DNA of 64,000 nt. It comes from Hymenobacter algoricola. Lineage in GTDB: Bacteria; Bacteroidota; Bacteroidia; Cytophagales; Hymenobacteraceae. Positions 7,464 through 16,117 of this stretch are shown here, one piece after another; positions within the stretch are counted from its first letter, which is position 1, and every line of letters starts with the position of its first letter. The notes under the pieces are model-generated. The model ran no database searches. It saw only the letters and a program-made list of their open reading frames with translations, and was not told the origin of the DNA. The stretch is from assembly GCF_039539525.1 (NCBI RefSeq), contig NZ_BAABDH010000015.1, positions 1 through 64,000 of the forward strand, written 5' to 3'. The position numbers and the translations under genes are program-made.

Positions 7464-8342
7464 ATGCAACAAGTTGAATCACAGGACAATAATTCTTTGT
7501 CCGGCACCCTGGATGCTGAGGTAGGCAGTCGTATCAAAGAGCTGTTTAAGCAGCACAACCTGACCACGTACGAGGCCAGTGTGAAGCTGGGCTATGGGAA
7601 GTCAAGCAAGCTCTACAAGACGCTCAGTGGCGAAGTGAAGCCCTCCTTCGAGACCCTGTTTGACATCTTCGCCTGCTTTCCGAATGTGTCAGCGGACTGG
7701 CTGATGCTGGGCCGGGGCCCGATGGAAGTGGGCGGCAAGTCCTCTGTCGTGAACGTCACGCCGCCATATAAGAACAGCAGCCTGCAGGTGCTGACGGTAA
7801 CAGTGGATAAGGATGGAGAAGAAACCACGGTACTAGTGCCTGTGCATGCCCAGGCTGGCTACTCCCTGCAGCACAACGAAGCAGTGTACCTGCGCGACCT
7901 GCGCCACTACAAAATACCGGGATTTGAACACGGGTCGTATCGCGCCTTCGAGGTGGCGGGGGACAGCATGATTCCCATCTTCAATCACCATGACGTGGTG
8001 GTAACGTCCTTAGTGGAAGACCGGCGGCTGCTGGAGCCGGGGGAGGTATACGTGGTGGTAACTACTGAGAGTGTCATGCTCAAGCGCATCCGCCAGCAGA
8101 TTACGTCGCCCGACATGGAGGTGCTATTGTTCTCAGACAACCCACACCGCAAGCCTTACCCACTGGAAGCCCGCGACATTCAGCAGCTGTGGCGTGTACG
8201 CGGCTACGTGTCAAGTTTTATTCCCAGCACACCCGATATTACTACCGAGCGTTTATGGGAAGTTATCGAGCTGCTGGGCCACGATAAGAGCGAAGTGAAG
8301 CGGTTTTTGGTAGAGGAAGCCCCCTCTGACGCCCCCCATTAA
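7464..8342 (+). CDS. XRE/S24 phage repressor (CI/LexA-like)
   Basis: This 292-residue repressor has an N-terminal helix-turn-helix (about 22-85: IKELFKQHNLTTYEASVKLG, then LSGEVKPSFETL) and a C-terminal S24 peptidase domain. The autocleavage site is AG at about 131-132, the nucleophile Ser168 in GDSM, and the general base Lys207 in MLKRI. Such repressors bind operator DNA as dimers and self-cleave after RecA activation. It is divergent from the phage-like operon, which it presumably silences. All catalytic residues are present, so the switch should be functional even though no integrase or structural genes are visible. Confidence 0.9.
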   Translation: MQQVESQDNNSLSGTLDAEVGSRIKELFKQHNLTTYEASVKLGYGKSSKLYKTLSGEVKPSFETLFDIFACFPNVSADWLMLGRGPMEVGGKSSVVNVTPPYKNSSLQVLTVTVDKDGEETTVLVPVHAQAGYSLQHNEAVYLRDLRHYKIPGFEHGSYRAFEVAGDSMIPIFNHHDVVVTSLVEDRRLLEPGEVYVVVTTESVMLKRIRQQITSPDMEVLLFSDNPHRKPYPLEARDIQQLWRVRGYVSSFIPSTPDITTERLWEVIELLGHDKSEVKRFLVEEAPSDAPH

Positions 8343-8349
8343 AAACGAA

Positions 8350-8376
8350 CAGCCGTTGCGAGTTGCGCAAGCGGCT
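8350..8376 (+). terminator. Stem-loop after the repressor gene
   Basis: AGCCGTTGCG and CGCAAGCGGCT form a hairpin with one bulged base just after the repressor stop. There is no long T tract, so it is a weak terminator candidate. Confidence 0.35.
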
Positions 8377-8443
8377 GATGAATAAATAGTTACCGAGTCT
8401 TTCGGTTGTGAGGTTCTGTCACCGTCTCTGGTACTCCTGTAAG

Positions 8444-8478
8444 AACCCTTTTCGCAGTTTGTGGAAAGGGTTTTTTTG
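8444..8478 (+). terminator. Rho-independent terminator
   Basis: AACCCTTT pairs with AAAGGGTT across a 14-base loop and is followed by seven T. It closes the repressor side of the accessory region before the TPR-like gene. Confidence 0.7.
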
Positions 8479-8528
8479 TTTAAAGCTTTCCCATGACGGC
8501 GGCGCTTCCGGGAGCCGGGGGTTTTGCC

Positions 8529-8536
8529 TATTTTTG
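8529..8536 (+). promoter_or_regulatory. Bacteroidota -7 promoter box (TATTTTTG)
   Basis: This is an exact TAnnTTTG match 29 bases upstream of the ATG at 8565. No clear -33 element was seen. Confidence 0.45.
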
Positions 8537-8564
8537 ATAGGTATTCTTATTCGCTTACGCCTGC

Positions 8565-10124
8565 ATGGACGATTTACGCACGACGCTGCTTTCCTTCTCG
8601 GCCGAAGACCGCAAAGACCTGGGACGGTTTATTCAGCGTCAGGGCAAGGTGCAGACAGGCCGCCTCGATACGCGCCTGTTCGAGCTGCTGCTACAGCAGC
8701 GCGAATACTCCACCGACGAGCTGGTGCCGCGGCTGTACCCGGAGGAACCCAACGCGGTGGCCTATTATGCCTTGCGCAAGCGGCTGCTAAGCCATATCAC
8801 CGATTTTCTGCTGCTGCGCCAGCGCCACCAGGACCCTACGGCGGCTTCCTCGGTGCGGGGGCAGCTCACGTTGGCCGAGTACCTGTTTGAAGTTGGTGTG
8901 CCGCGGCTGGCCTGGGGCGCGCTGCGCAAGGCCGAGAAGCTGGCCCAGACCCACGAGCAGTACGAGCTGCTCAACACCGTGTATAACCTGCAGATTGCCC
9001 AGGCCGACAACGAGCATGCGGAGGATCTGACCGACATCATCCGCCGCCGCACCCTGAACAAGAAGGCGGCCGAGGAAGAGGAGCGGGCCGGTATTGCCCA
9101 CGCCCTGATCCGGCAGCGGCTGCGCGAGGCCCGCCTGCTGGGCCGGGCCGGCGACGCGTTCAACACCATTATTCAGGAGGTGCTGCGCGAGTACGATCTG
9201 CAGGAGGCCTTTGCCCGCCGGCCGTCGTTGCTTTACCGGCTGCTGGCCATTACCCGCAGCGCCATGCTGGCCCGCGGCGACTTTATCTCCTTCACCCCCT
9301 TCGCCATCCGCTGCTACCGGCTGATGGAAAAGCGCCACGGCTTCACGCCGGCCCACCGCTACTACCAGCTGGGGCTGCTGTACATGATTGCCCACGGCCT
9401 CTACCGCAGCCGGCGCTTCGACGAGTCGGTGGCGTACCTGGATCAGCTGAAAGCTGTGCTTCACACCGAGCCGCGCAGCTACATGGCCGACTTCTACCCC
9501 AAGTATACCTTCCTGCTGGCCGCCAACTACGCCTTTCTGCGCCGCAACCAAGACAGCATCCGGCTGTTGGAGGACTTGCTTAAAAGCCGCGAAACAACCC
9601 TGGGCGCCCGCGACGAGCTGACGGCCCGCCTGGGGCTGGGCTTCCACTACTTCGCCGAGGGCCAGTACCAGCGCACCAACCGCGTGCTGATGAGCATCGG
9701 GCGCACCGACCGCTGGTGCGAGCAGCAGATGGGGCTGGAGTGGGTGGTGATGAAGAACATCGGCGAGATGCTGGTGCAGCTGGAAATGGACAACCCCGAC
9801 GTGGCCCTGAACCGGGTGCGGGCCATTGAGCGCAGCCTCAAGGAGCGGGTGGAGGAGGGCGCTGCCACCTACCACTACGTGCTGACCTACCTCAAGCTGG
9901 TGCGTGAAATCATTGAAAACCCGGCGGTGGTGAAGACGCCCGGCTTCATTGCCCGCGTCGACCAGATGCCGCAGGCCCTGCCCGAGGAGCGCGAAGGGCT
10001 GCAGGTGCTGAGCTTCTTCGGCTGGCTGCGGGCCCGCATTGCCGGTCGGCCCTACTACGAAGTGCTCATCACCATGACCGAGCCCGAAGCGCCACACCTC
10101 CCCGCACCCGAAAGCCCGCTGTGA
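8565..10124 (+). CDS. Hypothetical TPR-like protein (519 aa)
   Basis: This all-helical 519-residue cytoplasmic protein has no signal peptide. From about residue 100 onward there are repeated helix pairs with TPR-like spacing (for example GALRKAEKLAQTHEQYELL, SVAYLDQLKAVL, LGLGFHYFAEGQYQRTNRVL). The N-terminus looks like a small winged-helix region. Conserved proteins of this build occur in Cytophagales, but I know no function. It is followed convergently by the exosortase pair. Confidence 0.7.
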   Translation: MDDLRTTLLSFSAEDRKDLGRFIQRQGKVQTGRLDTRLFELLLQQREYSTDELVPRLYPEEPNAVAYYALRKRLLSHITDFLLLRQRHQDPTAASSVRGQLTLAEYLFEVGVPRLAWGALRKAEKLAQTHEQYELLNTVYNLQIAQADNEHAEDLTDIIRRRTLNKKAAEEEERAGIAHALIRQRLREARLLGRAGDAFNTIIQEVLREYDLQEAFARRPSLLYRLLAITRSAMLARGDFISFTPFAIRCYRLMEKRHGFTPAHRYYQLGLLYMIAHGLYRSRRFDESVAYLDQLKAVLHTEPRSYMADFYPKYTFLLAANYAFLRRNQDSIRLLEDLLKSRETTLGARDELTARLGLGFHYFAEGQYQRTNRVLMSIGRTDRWCEQQMGLEWVVMKNIGEMLVQLEMDNPDVALNRVRAIERSLKERVEEGAATYHYVLTYLKLVREIIENPAVVKTPGFIARVDQMPQALPEEREGLQVLSFFGWLRARIAGRPYYEVLITMTEPEAPHLPAPESPL

Positions 10125-10139
10125 CGACGGCCCCGGCCG

Positions 10140-10649
10140 CTAGCGCCGGACCGGGGTCGGGGGCTGGTACCAGTGCAGCAGCGGCACCAGCATAATAACC
10201 GGCAGCGGCGACACGATGAAGTCGATAAGGCGGCGGGCCAGCTGGTAGGCCCAGGCGGCGTCGCCGGCCAGCTTGCCGGTGAGTACCAGCACCGCGCAGG
10301 CCCCGAATACGGCGCCGTAGAGCTGCAGGGCCAGCCGCAGCCGGCGGGCATCGTAGAGGGCCAGCACCAGCAGCAGCAGGCAACTGCCGGTGTAGAGCAG
10401 CGAATAGGTCACCACCGAAATCAGGCTGCGCTTGGTTACCAGTCCGCTGATGCCCTGCTGCAGGGTGGCCGCCTGGTCGGCGAGGCCGAGCAGGGTGAGC
10501 AGCTGCTGCCAGAACCGGTCGATGGCCACCAGCACCGCGTCGGAATACACGCCCACGGCAAACAGGGCCAGCACCAGCACGGCCGCCAGAATGCCGCGCA
10601 GCACCAGGACCGACGGCCTGGTCAGGCCCCGGAGTTGGGCCTCAGGCAT
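10140..10649 (-). CDS. Exosortase-associated membrane protein
   Basis: This 169-residue integral membrane protein has about four or five hydrophobic helices (SVLVLRGILAAVLVLALFAV near the N-terminus, YSLLYTGSCLLLLVLALY, and two more). The ATG at 10649 overlaps the exosortase stop by eight bases, so the two are coupled; an ATG at 10673 would overlap by 32. Bacteroidota exosortases commonly have a small membrane partner encoded next door (XrtF- and XrtX-associated proteins in current annotation). The partner role is inferred from position and topology. Confidence 0.65.
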   Translation of the reverse strand: MPEAQLRGLTRPSVLVLRGILAAVLVLALFAVGVYSDAVLVAIDRFWQQLLTLLGLADQAATLQQGISGLVTKRSLISVVTYSLLYTGSCLLLLVLALYDARRLRLALQLYGAVFGACAVLVLTGKLAGDAAWAYQLARRLIDFIVSPLPVIMLVPLLHWYQPPTPVRR

Positions 10650-11208
10650 AAGCAGGGGCTGAATGGTCGGCACTGCCCGGCGGCGGGCCGGCCAGGCGGC
10701 GCGCCCAGAGCATCCAGAGCAAAAAGATGCAGGCGTAAACCACGAAGGTGAACGTGTAGTGGTGGTTGAACTCCACCGACTCGTGGTAGTACAGATGGTT
10801 CAGCGCCAGCCCGCCCACGCGGATAATGTTGAGCAGGTAGATGGCGGCCATACCCAGCGGAATAAACCACAGCTTGCGGCGTACGGGGCCGGGAAAAGCC
10901 AGCACGAAGCCGGCAAACAGCGCGTACAGAATCAGCCCGTTGCAGGGGTTGCCCACGTGCACCACCGGCTGGCCGTTGAGCAGCACCATGTAGGGGTCCT
11001 GGGCGTCTACGGCGGCAGCGAAGCCAAAGAGGCGAAGCGCGAAGGCGCTGGCCGCGGTAATGTTGGCCGACAGCGCCGCATCCAGCCGCCCATCGACGGC
11101 CAGCCACCGCTCGTAGCCAAAAAACCAGAGCCCGTACAGGGCCACCGCCACCAGCAGAAAGCGGCGAATCGATGACGGGGGCAGGGAAGCGGGAGAAACG
11201 GCGGGCAT
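10642..11208 (-). CDS. Exosortase/archaeosortase family transpeptidase
   Basis: This 188-residue membrane cysteine protease/transpeptidase carries the exosortase catalytic triad: Cys89 in NPCNG, Arg130 in NIIRV and His149/150 in NHHYTF, each at a transmembrane boundary. About five membrane helices are visible. These enzymes recognise a C-terminal sorting tail on exported proteins and move the product to the surface. The start ATG at 11208 places a helix at about 16-32; longer in-frame starts add a poor basic leader. The subtype could be XrtX or another Bacteroidota class. I see no sorting-tail substrate nearby, since the neighbouring secreted proteins carry T9SS tails. Confidence 0.85.
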   Translation of the reverse strand: MPAVSPASLPPSSIRRFLLVAVALYGLWFFGYERWLAVDGRLDAALSANITAASAFALRLFGFAAAVDAQDPYMVLLNGQPVVHVGNPCNGLILYALFAGFVLAFPGPVRRKLWFIPLGMAAIYLLNIIRVGGLALNHLYYHESVEFNHHYTFTFVVYACIFLLWMLWARRLAGPPPGSADHSAPAYA

Positions 11209-11346
11209 AGGCCGAAATATACCACGTTGCGCGGAAGCAGCCAATACCGGCGGGCTTGACCTGAGGGGGCAGCCGGTAGTGCAATGGGGTGGGGGGCGGC
11301 AAAAAGGCGCTGGCCGCGGCAGCGTTGGGGCATCCCGGGCTTTTTC

Positions 11347-11354
11347 TACCTTTG
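11347..11354 (+). promoter_or_regulatory. Promoter of MoxR gene (TACCTTTG)
   Basis: This is an exact TAnnTTTG match, with TTGG 18 bases upstream as a -33-like element. It lies 28 bases before the ATG at 11383. Confidence 0.55.
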
Positions 11355-11382
11355 ATACCATCACCGTGGTTTTCCCGCTAGT

Positions 11383-12384
11383 ATGTTCGATTCTTCGTCG
11401 TTACCCTCCGCCACCCCGGCCCTGGCCCCTGATTACCAGCAGAAGATCAAGCAGGTCTTCGCCGAGGTCGGCAAGGTGGTGGTGGGCCAGCAGTACATGG
11501 TGGGGCGCCTGCTCATCGGGCTGTTTACCGGCGGCCACATCCTGCTCGAAGGCGTGCCGGGCCTGGCCAAAACCCTCACCATCAGCACGTTGTCGAAGGT
11601 GTTGCACCTGCACTTCCAGCGCGTGCAGTTTACCCCCGACCTGCTCCCCTCCGACCTGGTGGGTACCATGATTTACAACCAGGGACAGTCGGTATTCGAG
11701 GTGAAAAAGGGGCCCATCTTCGCCAACCTGGTGCTGGCCGACGAAATAAACCGTTCCCCGGCCAAGGTGCAGAGTGCTCTGCTCGAAGCCATGCAGGAAA
11801 AGCAGGTCACCATCGGCGAAACCACCTACCCGCTGGATCTGCCGTTTCTGGTACTGGCTACCCAGAACCCGGTGGAGCAGGAAGGCACCTACCCGCTGCC
11901 CGAGGCTCAGGTCGACCGGTTTATGATGAAGGTGTACGTCGACTACCTCAAGAAAACCGACGAGCTGGAGGTGATGCGCCGCATGGCCAACATGAGCTAC
12001 GTGGGCGAGGTAAACCCCATCCTGACCAAGGACGACATCTTCGCCATCCGCAACCTGATCAACCAGGTGCAGATTTCCGAAACGCTGGAGAAGTACATCA
12101 TCGAGCTGGTATTTGCCACCCGCCGCCCCGCCGACTACGACCTGGCCGAGTTTCAGCAGTACGTGCAGTTTGGGGTGAGCCCGCGGGCCAGCATTGCCCT
12201 GCACCGCGCCGCCAAGGCCGTAGCGTTCCTCGATGAGCGCGACTATGTGCTGCCCGAAGACATCAAGGACGTGGCCGGCGACGTGCTCAACCACCGCATC
12301 CTGCTCAACTACGAAGCCGAAGCCGACGGCATCAAAACCCAGGACCTGATTGACGCCATCCTGCGCAAAGTCCCGATCAGCTGA
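11383..12384 (+). CDS. MoxR family AAA+ ATPase
   Basis: This is a 333-residue ATPase of the MoxR/RavA clade. Walker A GVPGLAKT (about 57-64), Walker B LVLADEINRSP (about 116-126), sensor 1 LATQNP (about 158-163) and the C-terminal lid with SPRAS are all present. MoxR proteins act as chaperone-like remodellers, usually beside DUF58 and VWA-domain genes. Here those partners are absent: the upstream pair is an exosortase and the downstream gene is a T9SS cargo on the other strand. Its length is normal for the family. Confidence 0.9.
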   Translation: MFDSSSLPSATPALAPDYQQKIKQVFAEVGKVVVGQQYMVGRLLIGLFTGGHILLEGVPGLAKTLTISTLSKVLHLHFQRVQFTPDLLPSDLVGTMIYNQGQSVFEVKKGPIFANLVLADEINRSPAKVQSALLEAMQEKQVTIGETTYPLDLPFLVLATQNPVEQEGTYPLPEAQVDRFMMKVYVDYLKKTDELEVMRRMANMSYVGEVNPILTKDDIFAIRNLINQVQISETLEKYIIELVFATRRPADYDLAEFQQYVQFGVSPRASIALHRAAKAVAFLDERDYVLPEDIKDVAGDVLNHRILLNYEAEADGIKTQDLIDAILRKVPIS

Positions 12385-12463
12385 TTTTTGATGTGTTGAT
12401 TTTGCGGTGTGCTGATGGGCTGATGGGGGGATAGGTCTGGAGCGTTGACGGAGGGCACACGGC

Positions 12464-14194
12464 CTACTGCAGGATGAGGCGCGTCGTCTGCCAGCGTTTG
12501 GCGGCGGTTTGCGTGCGCAGGAGGTAACAGCCGGCTGGCAAGCCGCGCAAGTCCAGCCGCGACGGTTCGGCACTGGCTTTGGCCGGCGCGGGCAGCATGC
12601 CCCCGGCCCGCCGCCGGCCCAGCATATCTATCAGCTCCCAGGGGCCGGCGGCGGAGAGCCAGAGCCAGCCATCGGGACAAGGATTGGGGAATACGCGCAG
12701 CGGTAGCTCAGACTGTCTGGCCGCCGCCGCCAGCGGTTGGCCGGTGGTTACGTCGGCGCTGAGCAGGAAGCGGCCCAGGGTGCGGATTTCGCGGGGCGGC
12801 TTCAGCCCCGTCAGGGCCGAGTCGCCGGCTGCCGAGTAGTAGGCACTGTCGCGCATAAAGGGCTCTTCCTGGGTAGCCAGGGGGAAATAGCCGTTGGGCC
12901 GGGGCGTAGAAACCTGCGCCAATCCGAAGTAGAAGGCCTGACCCCGCACGAGTACGGGGGAGGGCAGCGCCAGGGTAAGCCACCGGTCACGCTCCGTATC
13001 GAGTACGACATGGTCGGGGGTGCGGGCCAGCAAGCGGCCCTGCTCATCGAGTACGATGCCGAACACGACGCTGTTCTGGCCAAACTGGTAGCTCAGGTAG
13101 GCCCGCACGGCCCGCACGGTCGTCGGGTCATGCAGGGGCATTCGGCAAAGCATGGTGCCCGAGCCCTGCCCAAAGCCGACGCCGCTGGCCGGCGTGGGCA
13201 AAGGCGGATTGCCCACGGCATAGCTCAGCTCGTGCTCCGTTACCTGCACCGAGTCGAGCCCGGTGTTGTTGGCCGGCTCATCGTCGGCGGGCAGGCTCAC
13301 GCGTAGGTAGGCGCGGCCTGTGCCCGTGGGAGCCCAGCCGGGCAGGTAAACTATTTTTTCGGCTCCCGGGGCCAGATCGGCTACTACCTTCGTGACCGTG
13401 TAGGTAGCGCTTCCGCCCGCCGTGGCGCTGGCCGTGAGCGTAACGGGCAGGTTGGTGAGCAGCTGCTGGCCGGTATTGCGCACTACGGCCCGCACGGTAT
13501 GCGGCAGCACGCCCGGCTGCCGGGCCAGCTGTCCGGCCGCGTACAGGCGCACCACCTGCGCGTCGCGGGCGGGCGTATCATAGCCCAGCCGCACTACCGG
13601 GCGATGCGCACTGGCCTGGGTAAGCTGGGGGGGAGGAAGCTGCCCCGTTTCTACCCGGATAGCCTGCGCCCGTTCCGAGTTGGTGTCATAGGTAGCCCCG
13701 GTGGCTGATTTGGCGGTGGCTACCCATTCGTAGGCCAGGTAAAAGCCCTGGCCATTGTGCGTGTAAGGGTTTGTGAGCATAAGGTCGATCCAGCCCGCGG
13801 CAGCCGGGATGGTGAGCGGGCCGTCGTATACCAGCTGAAACGGCGTCGGCAGCTGGAGCAGGTAGCTCCAGTCGGGGGCCAGGCTGTAGTTCGTATCCGA
13901 AGTGGGGCGCAGCCACACCCGCAGGGTGCCCGTGGCAGTCGTGGCGGCCGGCGTCCGGATCAGGAAGCCCACCGACCGGACGATGGTGCCCGCCGGGGCC
14001 GTCACGTCGGCGGCCGGGTAAATGGCGGCGGCGCGATGATAGTCCTTGGAGCCGTCGGGCCCGCGGCTCAGGTTGGAAGAGTTGGGCATACCGGGAGGCG
14101 GAACCCGCACGTAAGAAGTAGCCAGCTGGGCCCGGGCCGGGGCCGCGCTGAGCAGGCTCAGCAGCAGGGCCAATAAGTGGAAGCGGACGAACAT
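12464..14194 (-). CDS. T9SS cargo protein with type A sorting domain
   Basis: This 576-residue secreted protein begins with a signal peptide (LLALLLSLLSAAPARA, cleavage near residue 22). The body has beta-rich repeats, including a CARDB-like segment around residues 215-325 (VVRNTGQQLLTNLPVTL). The last 80 residues form a type A sorting domain: LRVFPNPCPDG, ELIDMLGRR, LDLRGLPAGCYLLR, ending in a basic strand. The product should cross the outer membrane through the SprA translocon. Its function is unknown. It is 27 bases downstream of the next cargo gene and probably co-transcribed with it. Confidence 0.8.
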   Translation of the reverse strand: MFVRFHLLALLLSLLSAAPARAQLATSYVRVPPPGMPNSSNLSRGPDGSKDYHRAAAIYPAADVTAPAGTIVRSVGFLIRTPAATTATGTLRVWLRPTSDTNYSLAPDWSYLLQLPTPFQLVYDGPLTIPAAAGWIDLMLTNPYTHNGQGFYLAYEWVATAKSATGATYDTNSERAQAIRVETGQLPPPQLTQASAHRPVVRLGYDTPARDAQVVRLYAAGQLARQPGVLPHTVRAVVRNTGQQLLTNLPVTLTASATAGGSATYTVTKVVADLAPGAEKIVYLPGWAPTGTGRAYLRVSLPADDEPANNTGLDSVQVTEHELSYAVGNPPLPTPASGVGFGQGSGTMLCRMPLHDPTTVRAVRAYLSYQFGQNSVVFGIVLDEQGRLLARTPDHVVLDTERDRWLTLALPSPVLVRGQAFYFGLAQVSTPRPNGYFPLATQEEPFMRDSAYYSAAGDSALTGLKPPREIRTLGRFLLSADVTTGQPLAAAARQSELPLRVFPNPCPDGWLWLSAAGPWELIDMLGRRRAGGMLPAPAKASAEPSRLDLRGLPAGCYLLRTQTAAKRWQTTRLILQ

Positions 14195-14221
14195 AGAAAA
14201 TCGGAAAAACAGAGAGAAAAA

Positions 14222-16054
14222 TCAGCGGCTGAGCGTCACCGGGCCTTTTATCGTCCGGGTCTGCCCCCGGCAGTCCTGGTAGTCGAGCTGGTAGAAATAC
14301 ACGCCCTCGGCGGCCCCGCTGCCCGCCCAGCGGGCGGCGGGGTCGCGGGTTTGGTACACGAGCTGGCCCCAGCGGCTGAACACGCGCAGGTGGGCATCGG
14401 CCAGGGCCGCACCGCGCAGGGGTTGAAACTCCTCGTTGAGGCCGTCGCCGTTGGGGGTGAAGATGTTGACGCGCGTTTGCTCCGCGCCGCCGCCCGCCGC
14501 TACCGTCACCGGCTGGGTCAGAACAGCGCCGGTGGGCAGAGCTAGACGCACGGTGTAGGTACCCGGCCGGGCGTAGAAGTGCGCGGCGAAAGGGCCGACG
14601 GCCGTATTGGCCGCGCCGGCCGTGGCGTCGCCGAAGTCCCAGCGGGGGGCCGTGCCGCCGGGGCTGCCGGCCCAGAACCGGACCGAGTCGCCGGGGCAGC
14701 CGGCGTCGTAGTTGAGCGTAGGAGCGGCAAACAGGGTATTGGCGATAATACTGGGAAAGCCGTAGCTATCGACCCCACGGGCGTACCAATGCACGCGCCG
14801 CCGAAACTGGCAGCCCGGGCCTACCACGTCGGGGCGCAGCACGGCGGCGGCGGTCATTTTGAACCCACCGTTATTCACATACCCGTTGCCCCATTTCTGG
14901 CCGTCGCTCACCCAGATGGTGCTGTCGGGGGCCAGCTGGGGAAACGTGAATATGCGCACCGAATCCGGCGTTTCCGTGGGTGAGCCCAGGGAGGTGAGTA
15001 GCCGGCGGGAGCTACTCACCTGCTCCGGGGTGGGCTGACTTAGGTCATACTGGTACAAGTGGCTGCGATACCGCTGCGCCGGCGCGTCAAGATAGTCCTC
15101 GGCACTGTATAGCACCTTGCTGTTGGGAGAAAAACATAGCTGAGCTCCTCGCCCAATATAGTTGCCGTCGTAGCTGAAAGGGAGGCCACTTTCGACTGGG
15201 GTCCCGCGTGGCGGGAACCGATGAATGCATACAGGCCGGCTTACGCTGCCGGTGGCCGGGTTAAAGTCGTACAGCGTTAGGCAATCCTGGGTGGTGCCGT
15301 TCTGGCCGTTGGCATTGGTCGAGAGCAGCTCGGTGCCGCCCCAGGCTAGGCGACGACCATCCGGCGACGCGAAGCCCGAGCCTAAGTAGGTATAGGGGCC
15401 TTGCCCGGCCAGCGAAGGCACGGCCGCCCCGATGCCCGTGGACGTAATGGGAAAGGCGAGAAACGTCCGGGTTTCGCGGGTCCGTACTACCAGCCAGTAA
15501 TCACGCTGGTTCTGGTGGCGGATAGCAACCAGGCGGTTATCGTTTACTGGTTGCGACAGCACTGGGGCAGCCCGTTGTACTACCTCTCCCAGGCCCCCGT
15601 TGGCCGCCAAGTCCACTATGGCATAGTATAGCATAAGGTGGCTGCCATTTTGGTCCGAACGAGATAGATTCCAATCGGGGGGATGACTCGTGCCAAATAC
15701 ATAGTATTTCGTGGCGGAGCCCGGCATGGGTACGATTACCGTGCCCCATGAAAATCGGCTTTGAGCGTTCAAAACTGGATTGCCATTCCGCATTACCTGC
15801 CCCAGGGAGTTGTAAATGGTTAGGTAATCACCGGTGTAGAACAGCAACTGACCGTTGGCATCCGCGATGCTGCCGTGATAGGCTAACGAAAACTCGCCGT
15901 CCCTTCTCGGTGTGGTCTGACTGGCATCTACCGGTCGCTGGTTGAAATCGGCTTTGCCCGTGCCGAAGCACCAGACGTTATATTCTTTCTGCGCGAACGC
16001 CGGCCTGGCCAGCAGGCCGCAAAGCAATATCAGCAGAAGTACACGTGGCGTCAT
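14222..16054 (-). CDS. T9SS cargo with PKD domain and CHU_C (type B) sorting tail
   Basis: This is a 610-residue protein. A signal peptide ends at PAFA-Q (about residue 21 from the ATG at 16054); an upstream ATG at 16114 would add 20 residues without a better signal. The N-terminal 400 residues look like a beta-propeller with kelch/WD-type strands (LYYAIVDLAANGG, LTLYDFNPATGSV, LYQYDLSQPT). A PKD-like domain follows (WDFGDATAG, YARPGTYTVRL), then the CHU_C gliding-motility tail (NIFTPNGDGLNEEF, VFSRWGQLVY, GVYFYQLDY). It is probably surface attached or released. This layout is common in Cytophagales proteins of unknown role. Confidence 0.8.
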   Translation of the reverse strand: MTPRVLLLILLCGLLARPAFAQKEYNVWCFGTGKADFNQRPVDASQTTPRRDGEFSLAYHGSIADANGQLLFYTGDYLTIYNSLGQVMRNGNPVLNAQSRFSWGTVIVPMPGSATKYYVFGTSHPPDWNLSRSDQNGSHLMLYYAIVDLAANGGLGEVVQRAAPVLSQPVNDNRLVAIRHQNQRDYWLVVRTRETRTFLAFPITSTGIGAAVPSLAGQGPYTYLGSGFASPDGRRLAWGGTELLSTNANGQNGTTQDCLTLYDFNPATGSVSRPVCIHRFPPRGTPVESGLPFSYDGNYIGRGAQLCFSPNSKVLYSAEDYLDAPAQRYRSHLYQYDLSQPTPEQVSSSRRLLTSLGSPTETPDSVRIFTFPQLAPDSTIWVSDGQKWGNGYVNNGGFKMTAAAVLRPDVVGPGCQFRRRVHWYARGVDSYGFPSIIANTLFAAPTLNYDAGCPGDSVRFWAGSPGGTAPRWDFGDATAGAANTAVGPFAAHFYARPGTYTVRLALPTGAVLTQPVTVAAGGGAEQTRVNIFTPNGDGLNEEFQPLRGAALADAHLRVFSRWGQLVYQTRDPAARWAGSGAAEGVYFYQLDYQDCRGQTRTIKGPVTLSR

Positions 16055-16070
16055 TGCCGTAAAGCATTGG

Positions 16071-16099
16071 CGGCAGCCAACGAAATCCGTTGGCTGCCG
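16071..16099. terminator. Perfect 12-bp stem-loop between two cargo genes
   Basis: CGGCAGCCAACG and its exact complement flank a five-base loop, between the stop of the 16118-18202 gene and the start of the next. It lacks a T tract, so it may reduce or process read-through rather than stop transcription. Confidence 0.5.
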
Positions 16100-16117
16100 G
16101 TGAGTGAAATGCATGTT

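Noticed and set aside
8398..8440. tRNA-like stretch with GAGGTTCTGTCAC near the right end of the phage-like module, as a possible att site
   Set aside because: The TpsiC-like stem is only four bp, the loop does not fit, and no acceptor or anticodon arm could be built. No matching direct repeat was found at the other side.
12385..12463. Repetitive GCTGATGGG-like stretch after the MoxR gene
   Set aside because: It is short, imperfect and without a stem or T tract, so I did not call a terminator or repeat element.
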